From positions 62,001 through 126,000 of the forward strand of contig JALNZF010000004.1 of assembly GCA_023229435.1 (NCBI GenBank): a stretch of 64,000 nucleotides of DNA. Reading direction: 5' to 3'. The position numbers and the translations under genes are program-made. Source of the stretch: Nitrospirota bacterium. Lineage in GTDB: Bacteria > Nitrospirota > UBA9217. Below, piece after piece: positions 29,812 through 38,362 of this stretch. Within the stretch, counting starts at the first letter, position 1. The number at the start of each line of letters is the position of its first letter. Below the pieces are notes generated by a model. It did not search any database. It was given only the letters and a program-made list of their open reading frames with translations, and had not been told where the DNA came from.

Positions 29812-31446
29812 CTACGACGCGGTCAACTCCCGGTCCGTGTTCTTATTGGCTTCGAGCAGAAGGTTGTTGGTGCTTGCGTTCACATTGACGTCGTCCGTCA
29901 CCTGCCCGTGCTTGATGCAGAATTGTCCTGTTTCCCAGTTGACAATCTCCAGGAAGGCGTTGGCCCCTCTGAGGTTTCCCACGGAGGCATGCACGATCTT
30001 TCCGTTCAAAAGATAGAGCTTGCCGCTTCCCCGGTCCCCCTCGATCTCCACTTTTGCCGTCTTCAAGCCCAGGCTCAGGATCTGAATGATGTCGGGAAGG
30101 CTGAACTCCTCGATCTTGCCCGTAAGTCCTTCTTTGGGCTCCCGGGGCGCCGCCGCCGGACTTTTTGCTATCAGTTCATGGATCTTGTGCGTCAACTTCC
30201 CGATATCAATGGGTTTTGAGAAGTACTCCACATCACCCCCGACGATCTTCGGATAGTCTTTATCGGGCGTAATGATGAGCACTTTCCGTTCCTGGGCGAT
30301 CGCCATCTGAAGAACGATATGAGAAACCCGGCTCGTTGCCTCCGGCTGGAGCGCCTCGATGTCGGTGATGACCAGGACAGGCTGCTTATGCCTGATGTAT
30401 ACGATGGCGTCGATGGAGCTGGACGTATGGTAGACCTGCATCTCGTCTGCATTCGTGCTGAGCTTGATCAGTGCCGCGATATTATCTTCACGTTCGAAGA
30501 TCAAAATGTTCTTATCAGAGGTCTTGACGTTCGGTTCTTCCTTGATGTTCGAGAGAAAGACCTCAACAACCTCAGGATCGAATTGGCTGCCCGCGTTCTT
30601 TCTTATTTCCTCAAGCGCCTTGTCGTGGGACAGCGCCTTACGATAGGGGCGGTCCGTGGTCATGGCATAAAAGGCGTCCGCGACGCTGAGGATCCGCGCT
30701 CCAATGCAGATCTGCCTGCCCTTAAAACCGTAGGGATAGCCGCTTCCGTCATAGTGCTCATGGTGCTGGCTGATGATCAGGTCCAGGTTCCACGGAAACT
30801 GGATCTGTCGCAGGAGCTGGATCGTATGGATCGGATGCTCCTTGATCGGGGTAAGTTCGATCTGGTTCAATCGGACCGTTCCCTCGAGGATCTGAAGCTG
30901 GATCCCCACCTTGCCCAGGTCACGGAGCAGTGCCGACATGCGAATGGACTCCACGAGCTCTTCTTCGAGGCCCATCTTCGAAGCCAGTTTGGAGGCCAGC
31001 TCCGCGACGAGATGATCGCTATTGAAAAAATAGCGGTCATTGACCCCGAAGATCTGCAGCAGGCGGTCGGCGAGGGCAAAGATGAGCTGTTTCGAATCCC
31101 CCAGCTCTCTTCGCAGCACATGTTCGGTCTTGACGGAAGTGCGGATGAGATCCTTGAATTCATCGGTGTTGATGAAAAATCCGTTGTTCTCACGGGAGAG
31201 GGGGCCGATCAGGACGGTTTTGACCCCGGGCCGTATCTTTTCGGCGATCACCTTGAACCGTTCACCCTTGATCCCTTCCATGACACTGCCGGCAATGATC
31301 AAACCGATATCTTTATCATGAAGGATCTGCATCGCTTCGAGAGCAAGGTGTGTCTCGAAAACAGGAAAATCATCGGTCTTGAACAAATTATCGAAAAATG
31401 ATTTTTCATCTTTGTTCTCTATAAAGACCAAAATGCCTGGCGCCAT
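29812..31446 (-). CDS. HD-GYP-like/DUF4388 regulatory protein with degenerate catalytic site
   Basis: This 544-residue cytoplasmic protein has four parts: a receiver-like N terminus (1-105) without the usual phospho-acceptor pocket, an HD-GYP domain (130-300), a second receiver-like domain (about 315-430) and a DUF4388/PATAN domain (about 440-540). The GYP part is intact (HHEHYDGSGYP, 228-238), but the HD pair reads ALLRDLGK with Arg175 in place of the metal-binding His. Cyclic-di-GMP hydrolysis may therefore be lost and replaced by binding or scaffolding. It lies downstream of the J-domain/HTH gene on the same strand, with a 237-base repeat-containing gap. Confidence 0.82.
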   Translation of the reverse strand: MAPGILVFIENKDEKSFFDNLFKTDDFPVFETHLALEAMQILHDKDIGLIIAGSVMEGIKGERFKVIAEKIRPGVKTVLIGPLSRENNGFFINTDEFKDLIRTSVKTEHVLRRELGDSKQLIFALADRLLQIFGVNDRYFFNSDHLVAELASKLASKMGLEEELVESIRMSALLRDLGKVGIQLQILEGTVRLNQIELTPIKEHPIHTIQLLRQIQFPWNLDLIISQHHEHYDGSGYPYGFKGRQICIGARILSVADAFYAMTTDRPYRKALSHDKALEEIRKNAGSQFDPEVVEVFLSNIKEEPNVKTSDKNILIFEREDNIAALIKLSTNADEMQVYHTSSSIDAIVYIRHKQPVLVITDIEALQPEATSRVSHIVLQMAIAQERKVLIITPDKDYPKIVGGDVEYFSKPIDIGKLTHKIHELIAKSPAAAPREPKEGLTGKIEEFSLPDIIQILSLGLKTAKVEIEGDRGSGKLYLLNGKIVHASVGNLRGANAFLEIVNWETGQFCIKHGQVTDDVNVNASTNNLLLEANKNTDRELTAS

Positions 31447-31507
31447 AGTACTCTCCTTTATCGCGCACTTTCTCGTGTAGTGCGTCTAACGCTTCTTTAC
31501 ATTTGAC

Positions 31508-31580
31508 GTGTCACCCTGAACGAAGTGAAGGGTCTCATGTGTTTGGAAAAACAAGATTCTTCGCTTTGCTCAGAATGACA
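31508..31580. repeat. dispersed palindromic repeat (GTGTCACCCTGAACGAAG)
   Basis: GTGTCACCCTGAACGAAGTG at the left and CTTTGCTCAGAATGACA at the right form imperfect inverted arms of about 25 bases. Closely related repeats are scattered through many bacterial genomes. It lies between two minus-strand genes. Confidence 0.7.
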
Positions 31581-31682
31581 AACAAAGTAAAACAATTTAT
31601 GACGCACTACACTATCCATGAAGCGGTTTCAATCCTGTTCCTGCGTCCCATAAGAATCTCTGCGCTTTTTACCGGCAGCCGA

Positions 31683-32411
31683 CTACTTCGTTTTTGGCGT
31701 CGTCGCGGCGTCGTATCTCTTCAAATAGTCGCCTGCCATCCGCTCCGGGTCGCAGCCCAGCGCTTTTGCATAAAGCATGAGAAAACCCCGCGTATAGGCA
31801 CGCGCCGGCAATTTGCCATAGACTTCCTCTTCGATGAATTCGAGGTAGCGCGTACCGATCTTCGTTATATCAGCGATATTCCGCACGGTAAGTCCGTGCT
31901 GTTCCCTCAGCATCTTGATGGCGGGTCCGGTGAAATCCGCGATGAACTGGGAGACCGGCGTGATCGTCTCGTGCACGGTTTTTGGCGGCGCGGGCTGCTG
32001 GACCAGCGGTTCCAACGTGCTCAAGTAGCGGTTCTCCGACGGCAGCGTGAGCGCCGGCTGAGCAGGACGGGGCTGATACGTAAGCTCGGAAGGGAATGAC
32101 AGCTGGTCTTGACGGGGCTGATCTGCCGGGTCGGACGGGAGCGGCGGAAGATCAGGCAGTTCGTCCTGTCCCCGCAACAGCGCATCGTACCGTTTCCGGT
32201 TGCTCTCGTATACCAGGGTCCGGTAGGCTTCTTCGATCCGCTGGGTGATGGCGGCGGTCTCTTCAGGGCTGAAGAGCGAATAGAGCGCCATGGAATTCGG
32301 CTCGTACACCCGCCGGACCCGCTCATAGGCCTTGTGGATCTCCTGAGAGGTCGCCCGGGGGCTGACCTCCAGCAACTCGTAGTAGTTCAAGTCCTCTATT
32401 TTTTTGATCAT
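31683..32411 (-). CDS. J-domain-like and RodZ-type HTH fusion protein
   Basis: This is a 242-residue protein with an N-terminal J-like domain (residues 7-76, NYYELLEVSPRATSQEI to RKRYDALL), a proline/glutamine-rich linker (about 80-145) and a RodZ-type helix-turn-helix (HTH_25, about 160-232, MLREQHGLTVRNIADITKIG). The J-domain lacks the HPD tripeptide needed to stimulate DnaK; YEP occupies that place. It therefore probably acts as a protein-binding module. It is encoded 24 bases downstream of the MinD-like ATPase gene, and such pairings suggest a cell-pole or cell-division function, which remains inference. No membrane segment follows the helix-turn-helix, unlike RodZ. Confidence 0.8.
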   Translation of the reverse strand: MIKKIEDLNYYELLEVSPRATSQEIHKAYERVRRVYEPNSMALYSLFSPEETAAITQRIEEAYRTLVYESNRKRYDALLRGQDELPDLPPLPSDPADQPRQDQLSFPSELTYQPRPAQPALTLPSENRYLSTLEPLVQQPAPPKTVHETITPVSQFIADFTGPAIKMLREQHGLTVRNIADITKIGTRYLEFIEEEVYGKLPARAYTRGFLMLYAKALGCDPERMAGDYLKRYDAATTPKTK

Positions 32412-32435
32412 GGCTTTTCCCGCAAGCTCCCCCTG

Positions 32436-33380
32436 TTAGTACAGCATGCTCAGCGTAAGCTGCTCTTTCCTGAGCAGATTATGGACGATCCGTTCTATGC
32501 AGCGCGACGGCCGCGAGTAGGGGTATTCGATCATGAGCGGCCGTTTGCTCCGGATGGACTGCCAGACGCAATCATCGTATTCCACATAGCCCAGATATTC
32601 CACGTCGATGCCGAAGTATTTCTGGCAGGCGCTTTTCATGGAGAATCCGATCTGAATGTCGTTCTTGGTCCTGACCTGGTTCACGATCAGCTGGGGCTTG
32701 AACTTGAGCACTTCGAGTTCGAGCACCTCGCCCACTTCCCGCTCCATCGACTTCACGCGCTCGATGAGGTCATAGGGGGTGCGGATGCCCATATTGTTCT
32801 TCTGGTCCATGGCCGCGTCGATAAGGTCCTTGATGTTCTGATCGACCACCACCTTTTTGAACCTTCGGTAGAAGGCGCTCTTGATGAACCGATAGGCGTT
32901 CTCAATGGCCGTGGGTTCGGGCAGCACGACGAGGATGCCGTGGTCCGAGAACAGGAAAAAATCAAGGATGTTGAACGAGGTGCCCGCGCCGAGGTCAAGG
33001 AGAATGTAGTCCGCATCCAGCGTCTCGAGGTGTCTGAGCAGACGCGTCTTCTGCGCGAAATTCGGATTGGCCGCGTCGAGGAAGTCCTGGGCGCCGCTGA
33101 CAAGACTCAGGTTCGGGATGCTGGTCTTGATAATGACTTCCTGGATGGTCTTGACGCGACGGTTCAGAAAATCCGAGAGCGTCATCTCCGGAACGCCGAT
33201 GCCGAGCGTGGTGTGAAGGTTCGCGCCTCCCAGGTCGGCGTCCACCAGCAGGACCTTTTTCTTGAGGCGCGCGAGGGTGATGCCGATGTTCCCGGTGATC
33301 AGGCTTTTGCCGATCCCGCCCTTGCCGCCGCCGATGGCCCATATCTCTTTTTTTCGCAGGGCATCCTGGAGCTCGATCAT
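32436..33380 (-). CDS. MinD/FlhG-like P-loop ATPase
   Basis: This 314-residue member of the MinD/ParA family has a deviant Walker A motif GGKGGIGKS (18-26), with the signature lysine near its start, and VLLVDADLGGANLHTTLG for the Walker A' region. ATP-dependent dimerisation of such proteins positions cellular structures. The family branch resembles FlhG/YlxH, but no flagellar genes are nearby. Here it overlaps scpB by 4 bases, placing it in a chromosome-segregation operon. A C-terminal amphipathic helix was not clearly identified. Confidence 0.85.
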   Translation of the reverse strand: MIELQDALRKKEIWAIGGGKGGIGKSLITGNIGITLARLKKKVLLVDADLGGANLHTTLGIGVPEMTLSDFLNRRVKTIQEVIIKTSIPNLSLVSGAQDFLDAANPNFAQKTRLLRHLETLDADYILLDLGAGTSFNILDFFLFSDHGILVVLPEPTAIENAYRFIKSAFYRRFKKVVVDQNIKDLIDAAMDQKNNMGIRTPYDLIERVKSMEREVGEVLELEVLKFKPQLIVNQVRTKNDIQIGFSMKSACQKYFGIDVEYLGYVEYDDCVWQSIRSKRPLMIEYPYSRPSRCIERIVHNLLRKEQLTLSMLY

Positions 33381-34060
33381 CCTGTCCTGTTCTCCTCGAT
33401 TGACGTTTCTGCCATTGTTCCCGTTTCAGCCGCCTCCGGGGACGATGATTCTTCCAGGGTCGTCTCCCCGAACGCGGGTGTTTCCGCGTCCTCTCCCTCA
33501 ACGAGGGGGACCTCTTCCATGACCTCTTCTCCGGCCTCGAGCTCCTGGAACTCCTTGAGCGTCGGAAGGGCGGAGAGGTCTTTCAATCCGAAGTACTGGA
33601 GGAATTCCAGCGTGGTACCGTACATCATGGGTTTGCCCGCAACGTCCTTCTTGCCCACGATCTTCACGAGGCGTCGTTCCATGAGGTTCCGCATGATGCC
33701 GCCGATGTTCACGCCGCGGATCGCCTCCACTTCCGAGCGGGTGATGGGCTGTTTATACGCCACGATGGCGAGCGTCTCGAGCGCGGGCTTCGAGAGCCTG
33801 GTTGATGTTTTTACGGTCTTGAATTTCCGGATCCATCCGAAGAGCTCCGGCCGCGTAGCGAGCTGGTATCCGCCGGCCACCTCGGCAAGCATAAGACCCG
33901 AGCCCCGGTCGATGTATTCCTGCTGAAGCAGCCGGACCTGCGCCTCGATCTGTTCGGCCGCTGCCTCTTCAAAAATGCCTTTGAGCCTGTCCAGGGAAAG
34001 GGGATTGCCCGAAACGAAAACAATCGCTTCGATCGCCGATTTCAGTTGATGATCATCCAA
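33377..34060 (-). CDS. scpB: segregation and condensation protein B
   Basis: This 227-residue kleisin-associated protein has two winged-helix domains. LKSAIEAIVFVSGNPLSLDRL at the start, LSKPALETLAIVAYKQPITRSEVEAIRGVN in the middle and VKIVGKKDVAGKPMMYGTT towards the end are family hallmarks. ScpB dimers bind ScpA to complete the SMC condensin. The last 45 residues are acidic and low-complexity. scpA lies upstream on the same strand, separated by a HEAT-repeat gene; usually the two are adjacent. Its end overlaps the MinD-like gene. Confidence 0.93.
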   Translation of the reverse strand: MDDHQLKSAIEAIVFVSGNPLSLDRLKGIFEEAAAEQIEAQVRLLQQEYIDRGSGLMLAEVAGGYQLATRPELFGWIRKFKTVKTSTRLSKPALETLAIVAYKQPITRSEVEAIRGVNIGGIMRNLMERRLVKIVGKKDVAGKPMMYGTTLEFLQYFGLKDLSALPTLKEFQELEAGEEVMEEVPLVEGEDAETPAFGETTLEESSSPEAAETGTMAETSIEENRTG

Positions 34061-34090
34061 ATCAGAACCTCTCGAATCGAACCAGAATTT

Positions 34091-34165
34091 ACCACTGAGG
34101 CACGGAGGTCACGGAGGAATACTTTGGAACCTGATTTTTTCTCCGTGTCTCAGTGTCTCCGTGGT
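34091..34165. repeat. ACCACTGAGGCACGGAGG palindromic repeat
   Basis: ACCACTGAGGCACGGAGG at the left and CTCCGTGTCTCAGTG with CTCCGTGGT at the right form imperfect inverted arms. It lies between scpB and the HEAT gene. Half-elements of the same type occur at 38262-38325 and 42241-42262. Confidence 0.7.
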
Positions 34166-34177
34166 TAGAAATTGTTT

Positions 34178-35026
34178 TCACATCGCCGTCGGGTCGCCCA
34201 TTCTTCCGAGCGCCACCCTGGCGTTCATCTTTATATCGACGTCCGTCGCGGTCTCCATGATCTTTCGGATCTTCGGGATCGCGTCCTTGACGAGCTCCGC
34301 GTTCGAGCTGCCGATGTTCCCGAGGGCGGCCACGGCATTCTTTACCGCGTTCGGGTGGCCGCTGTCCAGATACTGCATCAACCTCGGCACCAGGCTTGCC
34401 ACTTCCCGGGGATAATGCAATCCGATAGCTCCCAGCGCGAAGAGCACGCCGCCGCAGGTCGCCTCTTTCGAGAACTCAAGCACCTCCACGAGCCGGGGAA
34501 GGATCCCCTTGATCAGCTCCGGCGCGTTGATGCCCACCTTGCCCAGGGCGTGCGCGGCTGACTCGCGCTCGTCATCATCGCCCCCCTCGAGCATCTGGAT
34601 CAAACGCGGGACAGCGTCAGTTACGAGGTCCGTATGGGCGAACCCGATGTTTCCGAGGGCGTAGGCAGCTTCCTGACGCACGAGGCTCTGCTCATGCCCG
34701 AGAAGCAATTTCAATTTTGGTGCGGCTTTGGCAGCCGCGTCCTTGAAGCTGAAACCCAGGTTCCCGACAGCGTTCGCCGCGTCGATCTTGATGAACATGT
34801 CCGGGTCGTCGAGCAGCGCGATCAGGGTCGGCAGGTGCGGCCGGGTATCGTTCGGGTAGTCGAATCCGACGCGCGACAGCAGGTTCAGAACGCCGGACCG
34901 TACGTCACCGTTCTTCTCCGCAAGGAGCGCGACAAGATCGCCGATGAGCGATCGGTCCGCGTAGATCGCAGTCTCGATGTCGCCGAAATTTTTTGCCAGC
35001 GCCAGCGCCTTGATATCGGGTTTCAT
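34178..35026 (-). CDS. HEAT-repeat protein
   Basis: This is a 282-residue all-helical protein made of about seven HEAT/PBS-lyase-type repeats, each with the pattern A-x-x-A-x-G-N-I/L-G (AANAVGNLG, AAYALGNIG, AAHALGKVG, VLFALGAIG, AVAALGNIG). Such solenoids bind other proteins. HEAT proteins are partners of many SMC complexes (HAWKs in eukaryotes), so its place between scpA and scpB is suggestive, though bacterial condensin is not known to need one. No catalytic residues, signal peptide or membrane segment is visible. Confidence 0.85.
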   Translation of the reverse strand: MKPDIKALALAKNFGDIETAIYADRSLIGDLVALLAEKNGDVRSGVLNLLSRVGFDYPNDTRPHLPTLIALLDDPDMFIKIDAANAVGNLGFSFKDAAAKAAPKLKLLLGHEQSLVRQEAAYALGNIGFAHTDLVTDAVPRLIQMLEGGDDDERESAAHALGKVGINAPELIKGILPRLVEVLEFSKEATCGGVLFALGAIGLHYPREVASLVPRLMQYLDSGHPNAVKNAVAALGNIGSSNAELVKDAIPKIRKIMETATDVDIKMNARVALGRMGDPTAM

Positions 35027-35183
35027 GGTCAGAACACTCTAACCACACCCTGCACTCGCGGTTCCACTCGTAAACGCTGGGTGCAGGCAGAGATCACTGA
35101 GAAAGAAATTAAACGAGCTTTGCATTTTATCATGAAGAAGATTGCCGTCCTCTGCGTCCTCTGTGGTGAACGATGTGCAATTT

Positions 35184-35942
35184 TTAACCGAACAAATTCC
35201 CCGTGGCCGTGTCCCGGTCCCGGGTCTCGGTCACGGCCTTCATGATCCGGATCGCGCCGAACTGCTCGATCTGGAACGCCTTTACCACGCGGGTCTTGAT
35301 CAGCTCGAGGAGCGCCAGGAACGTGCCGATCACCTGGGCCTTGGACGCGCTCTCTTCGAAGAGGTCGACAAAGAGCATGCTGTCCACGGTCTCCAGCCGC
35401 GACAGGATCTGGGATATCTTCTCGGTGATCGAGACGGTCTCGGCCGTGATCTCGAAACTGGCATCAGGCACCCGCGCCATGACGTCTTTGAGCGCCGCGA
35501 GCAGGTCGAAGAGGTGAAAGTCGAAGAGCAGGGGTTCATCGTCCTCCGGGACGTCGGGCACGGCCTCGGACGCCCGCATGTACACCTTTGACCAGGTTTC
35601 TTCCTTGTCCTCGAGCGTTATTGCCGCTTCCTTGTAGCTCTTGTATTCGAGGAGCCGCCGGATGAGTTCGGCCTGGGGATCCGTACCGTCGTCTTCTCCC
35701 TCGGGGTTTTCGGATGGCGGCAGCATCATCTTTGATTTGATGTGCGTGAGCGTGGAAGCCATCACGAGGAACTCTCCCGCGATCTCCATGTCGAGGCTCT
35801 TCATGAGGTTGATGTATTCGAGATACTGCTGGGTAATGAGTGCGATGGGGATGGAGTAGATATCGAGTTCGTGCTTCTTGATGAGGTGCAGGAGAAGGTC
35901 CATGGGACCTTCAAATATCTCCAGCTTTATCTGGTACGACAT
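35184..35942 (-). CDS. scpA: segregation and condensation protein A
   Basis: This 252-residue kleisin subunit of bacterial SMC-ScpAB condensin bridges the SMC heads. The N terminus YQIKLEIFEGPMDLLLHLIK is the family signature; TLTHIKSKMMLPP and FLALLELIKTRVVKAFQIE mark the middle and the C-terminal winged helix. The ATG at 35942 is chosen over an upstream start at 36095, which would add 51 residues unrelated to the family. It is the first gene of the minus-strand run scpA, HEAT, scpB, MinD-like, J/HTH. Confidence 0.93.
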   Translation of the reverse strand: MSYQIKLEIFEGPMDLLLHLIKKHELDIYSIPIALITQQYLEYINLMKSLDMEIAGEFLVMASTLTHIKSKMMLPPSENPEGEDDGTDPQAELIRRLLEYKSYKEAAITLEDKEETWSKVYMRASEAVPDVPEDDEPLLFDFHLFDLLAALKDVMARVPDASFEITAETVSITEKISQILSRLETVDSMLFVDLFEESASKAQVIGTFLALLELIKTRVVKAFQIEQFGAIRIMKAVTETRDRDTATGNLFG

Positions 35943-36049
35943 GGGTAGTAGCGCCTCTCCGGGCACGCGCCTTCCCAGGCTGTGCCGCGCGTGACATTCT
36001 TGTAAAAAATTAGACTTATTTGCCCGAAAAGTCAAGAGAAAACAACGCG

Positions 36050-36240
36050 GGCAGGGCGCGCGGGTGAAGAACGTGAGACGTAATGAGTGAAGCATAATGA
36101 GTGAAGCTTAAGGAGCAGGGGGGTGGAAAGAGGGACGAAGGCAGGGGGGGAGAGGGCAAAGGGCAGAGAACAGAGGGACGATGGACGAGGGATGAGGGAC
36201 GAGACTCACCTCGGATTTGAAACTCCGCGTTCCGAATTTC
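36050..36240. repeat. mixed low-complexity repeat tract
   Basis: The divergent gap holds several repeat types in a row: AATGAGTGAAGC doublets (36083-36110), purine-rich GGGGGGAGAGGGCAAAGGGC, GGGACGATGGACGAGGGATG (36174-36205) and an AACTCCGCGTTCCGAATTTC unit. No gene is visible. Confidence 0.55.
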
Positions 36241-36241
36241 A

Positions 36242-36270
36242 TTTTCCTCACCGAGGGTGTCTGGTATAAT
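36242..36270 (+). promoter_or_regulatory. possible promoter of the kinase-like gene
   Basis: TATAAT at 36265-36270 is a perfect -10. The -35 position 17 bases upstream reads TTTTCC, a weak match. It lies 20 bases before the proposed ATG at 36290, leaving a short leader with AGGAGA. Confidence 0.4.
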
Positions 36271-36289
36271 CATACGCAGGAGAAGACGG

Positions 36290-37273
36290 ATGATCACCGG
36301 CAATGACGGGTACACGGAAAAAGAACTCTTGCGCATGGTCCGGCACTGGGTCCCGCGCGAGCGCGTGCCGAAACGCGTGAAGATCAAGGACACCTCGGAT
36401 TTTTTCCACGTGGACTACGATGACGTGGTCGTGCTTAAAGGCGTTCCCTTTTTCGTACGAAACAATGAGCGCGAGGGCCGGTTCGGGCTGGACGACGAGC
36501 CGAAGTTCTGGGTCAAGCGGTCCATCAATCTTTTGACGGGCGAGACCAAGATCCTTAAGTGGGTGTTCAAGGAGCAGTTCAACGTCACGATCGGCGCCCT
36601 CGTGTTCGAGTGCGTGCGCAGCCCCCACAAGGAGGCGCGCATCCTGGAACTCGTGCGCGGCCGGGACGATTTCATGCAGGGGAGGACGGTTCCCGATTCG
36701 GCGGGCAATCCCCTCAGGATCCTGGACTATATTCACGGCAGGACGATCGCCCAGATCACGCTTTCACTGGGCAGGGACCATGAGGACTTTTTTTATCATT
36801 ACTATCCGGCGTTGCTCGAGGAATACATCGGCATGGTGAAGGCCATCCGGTTCCTGCATGAGAGCGGCGAGAAGCACGGCGATATCCGGCGTGACCATGT
36901 GATCAAGGACGAGGCCACGGGCCGGTACCGGTGGATCGACTTCGACTTTAACTACCGCCACGGGGAGAACCGGTTCGGATACGATCTCTTCGGTTTGGGG
37001 AATATCCTTATTTATATCACCGGCAGGGGGGATGTCATAACGCACCGGTTGCTGCAAGACGATCCGGACGCCCTGGACCGTCTTTCGTCTGACGACATGA
37101 ACATGGTGTTTCATAACCGTGTAGCAAACCTCCAGAAGGTCTTTCCCTACATTCCCGATGCTCTGAACCGGGTGCTGATGCATTTTTCGACGGGGGCGAA
37201 GGTGTTTTACGATACTACCAGTGAACTGCTGGACGATCTGGGAGAGGCGAGGGAGATACTGAACCGATCATAG
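36290..37273 (+). CDS. protein-kinase-like protein
   Basis: This is a 327-residue protein with a kinase-like fold. A candidate ATP-binding lysine is Lys76 in FWVKRSI, the catalytic loop reads HGDIRRDHV (196-204) and the metal-binding position WIDFDFN (about 215-221). Compared with HxDxxxxN and DFG of standard kinases, the Asn of the loop is replaced and DFG reads DFD, a pattern also seen in small-molecule or lipopolysaccharide-type kinases. The ATG at 36290 follows AGGAGA by 6 bases. The substrate is unknown. UspA is encoded 96 bases downstream. Confidence 0.7.
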   Translation: MITGNDGYTEKELLRMVRHWVPRERVPKRVKIKDTSDFFHVDYDDVVVLKGVPFFVRNNEREGRFGLDDEPKFWVKRSINLLTGETKILKWVFKEQFNVTIGALVFECVRSPHKEARILELVRGRDDFMQGRTVPDSAGNPLRILDYIHGRTIAQITLSLGRDHEDFFYHYYPALLEEYIGMVKAIRFLHESGEKHGDIRRDHVIKDEATGRYRWIDFDFNYRHGENRFGYDLFGLGNILIYITGRGDVITHRLLQDDPDALDRLSSDDMNMVFHNRVANLQKVFPYIPDALNRVLMHFSTGAKVFYDTTSELLDDLGEAREILNRS

Positions 37274-37369
37274 ACTGGGGGAAGGGGAGAACGGGCGACG
37301 GAGTACAATTCACCGCGTCTTCATGTCCTGCCATCGCCGCGTCAGGCAGTAAAGAAAGGGGTCCACCTC

Positions 37370-37846
37370 ATGAAGACCGAACAAGACAGTCCCGTCAAGG
37401 ACAAGCATTTCCTGGTCGCCGTGGATGATTCGGAAAGTTCAAAGCGCGCCGTGGTCTATGTCGCCGACCTTCTCGGCAGTCTGCCGGGATTTACGGTGAC
37501 GTTATGCAGCATCATCCCCGCTCCCGAGCAGGACTTTTTCGACCGTGAGGAGCAAGGGCAGGAATGGATCAAAGAAAAAACAGCTCAGGCCGGGAAAATG
37601 CTCGAGAACTACCGGCAGGTCCTGATCCAATCGGGGTTCTCCGAGGACAAGGTCAGTATCCAGACCTTTGTGAACGAGGAAAAATCGTTCGCCGACGCGA
37701 TCCTCGCTATGCGCTGCGATCTCACCTGCTGCACCGTGGTGGTCGGCAGGCACCACAAATCCAAGACCGAGGAGTTTCTCTTCGGCAGCACGTCAAGCAA
37801 GCTTATTCATGAGGCCAAGAACTGCGCGGTGTGGGTGGTGGAGTAA
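37370..37846 (+). CDS. universal stress protein UspA family
   Basis: This 158-residue UspA-fold protein opens with FLVAVDDSESSKRAVVYVADLL. Its C terminus VVVGRHHKSKTEEFLFGSTSSKL contains a GR-x2-x8-G-S pattern close to the ATP-binding motif G-2x-G-9x-G-S/T, although the first Gly spacing is altered. Such proteins are induced by starvation or stress, and ATP binding cannot be asserted from this motif alone. No operon partner beyond the upstream kinase-like gene is evident. Confidence 0.88.
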   Translation: MKTEQDSPVKDKHFLVAVDDSESSKRAVVYVADLLGSLPGFTVTLCSIIPAPEQDFFDREEQGQEWIKEKTAQAGKMLENYRQVLIQSGFSEDKVSIQTFVNEEKSFADAILAMRCDLTCCTVVVGRHHKSKTEEFLFGSTSSKLIHEAKNCAVWVVE

Positions 37847-37854
37847 ATGGCAGG

Positions 37855-37945
37855 GTTTGGAGTGCGGAGTTCGGAGTGGGGAGCGGGGAGTGCGGAATGC
37901 GGAGTTCGGAGTGCGGAGTTTGGAGTGGGGCGTGGGGAAAGCAGA
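37855..37945. repeat. GGAGTGCGGAGTTCGGAG repeat tract
   Basis: About nine units of GGAGTGCGGAGTTC type follow the UspA stop codon. This is the same unit found at 22536-22558, 25081-25101 and 59130-59200. Confidence 0.75.
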
Positions 37946-37965
37946 GGGCAAGTGAGTCAAGTGTA

Positions 37966-38175
37966 ATGGGGGATACAACTATATTTACCAATCATCTCAC
38001 AAACAAGCGCATACAGTGCATCATCGTAGCGGCATCACTCCTGATCGGCTGCGGAACTCTCACGCCGCGCGATCCCGCGGCTCCGGCTTCTCATCATGCT
38101 CAGCGCAAATATGATGAAGCGGTCAAAAAAGGCGCCGTAGTTCCGGCGGAGAAGGGGAAGGAAGATCGAAAGTGA
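37966..38175 (+). CDS. possible small lipoprotein
   Basis: This 69-residue frame has a hydrophobic segment ending in the lipobox SLLIGCG (Cys about residue 29), followed by a short polar tail. If real it would be a lipoprotein. The start has no convincing ribosome-binding site and lies next to a repeat tract, so it may be fortuitous. No family was recognised. Confidence 0.4.
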   Translation: MGDTTIFTNHLTNKRIQCIIVAASLLIGCGTLTPRDPAAPASHHAQRKYDEAVKKGAVVPAEKGKEDRK

Positions 38176-38250
38176 TTTGGAATATTTTGACCGGTCTGGT
38201 CAGGGCGGGAGGGATTCACCTGCAAAACAAACAGTGCTGGTAACAATAGG

Positions 38251-38327
38251 GCGCAGAGAGGGAGGGAGGACACAGAGGCAGTTCCTCCATGCAATCACGA
38301 TCTTCTCCGTGTGCTCTGTGGTTAAAT
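38251..38327. repeat. AGGACACAGAGGCAG / CTCTGTGGTT repeat
   Basis: This is an imperfect palindromic repeat of the ACCACTGAGG type, with GGACACAGAGG at the left and CCGTGTGCTCTGTGGTT at the right. It lies in the leader of the ppsR gene. Confidence 0.5.
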
Positions 38328-38362
38328 CTTGACAATACGGAAAAGCCAGGAGGAGAAGGCCC

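Noticed and set aside
32109..33926. 605-codon plus-strand frame across the MinD-like and scpB genes
   Set aside because: It is antisense to two well-supported genes and matches no family.
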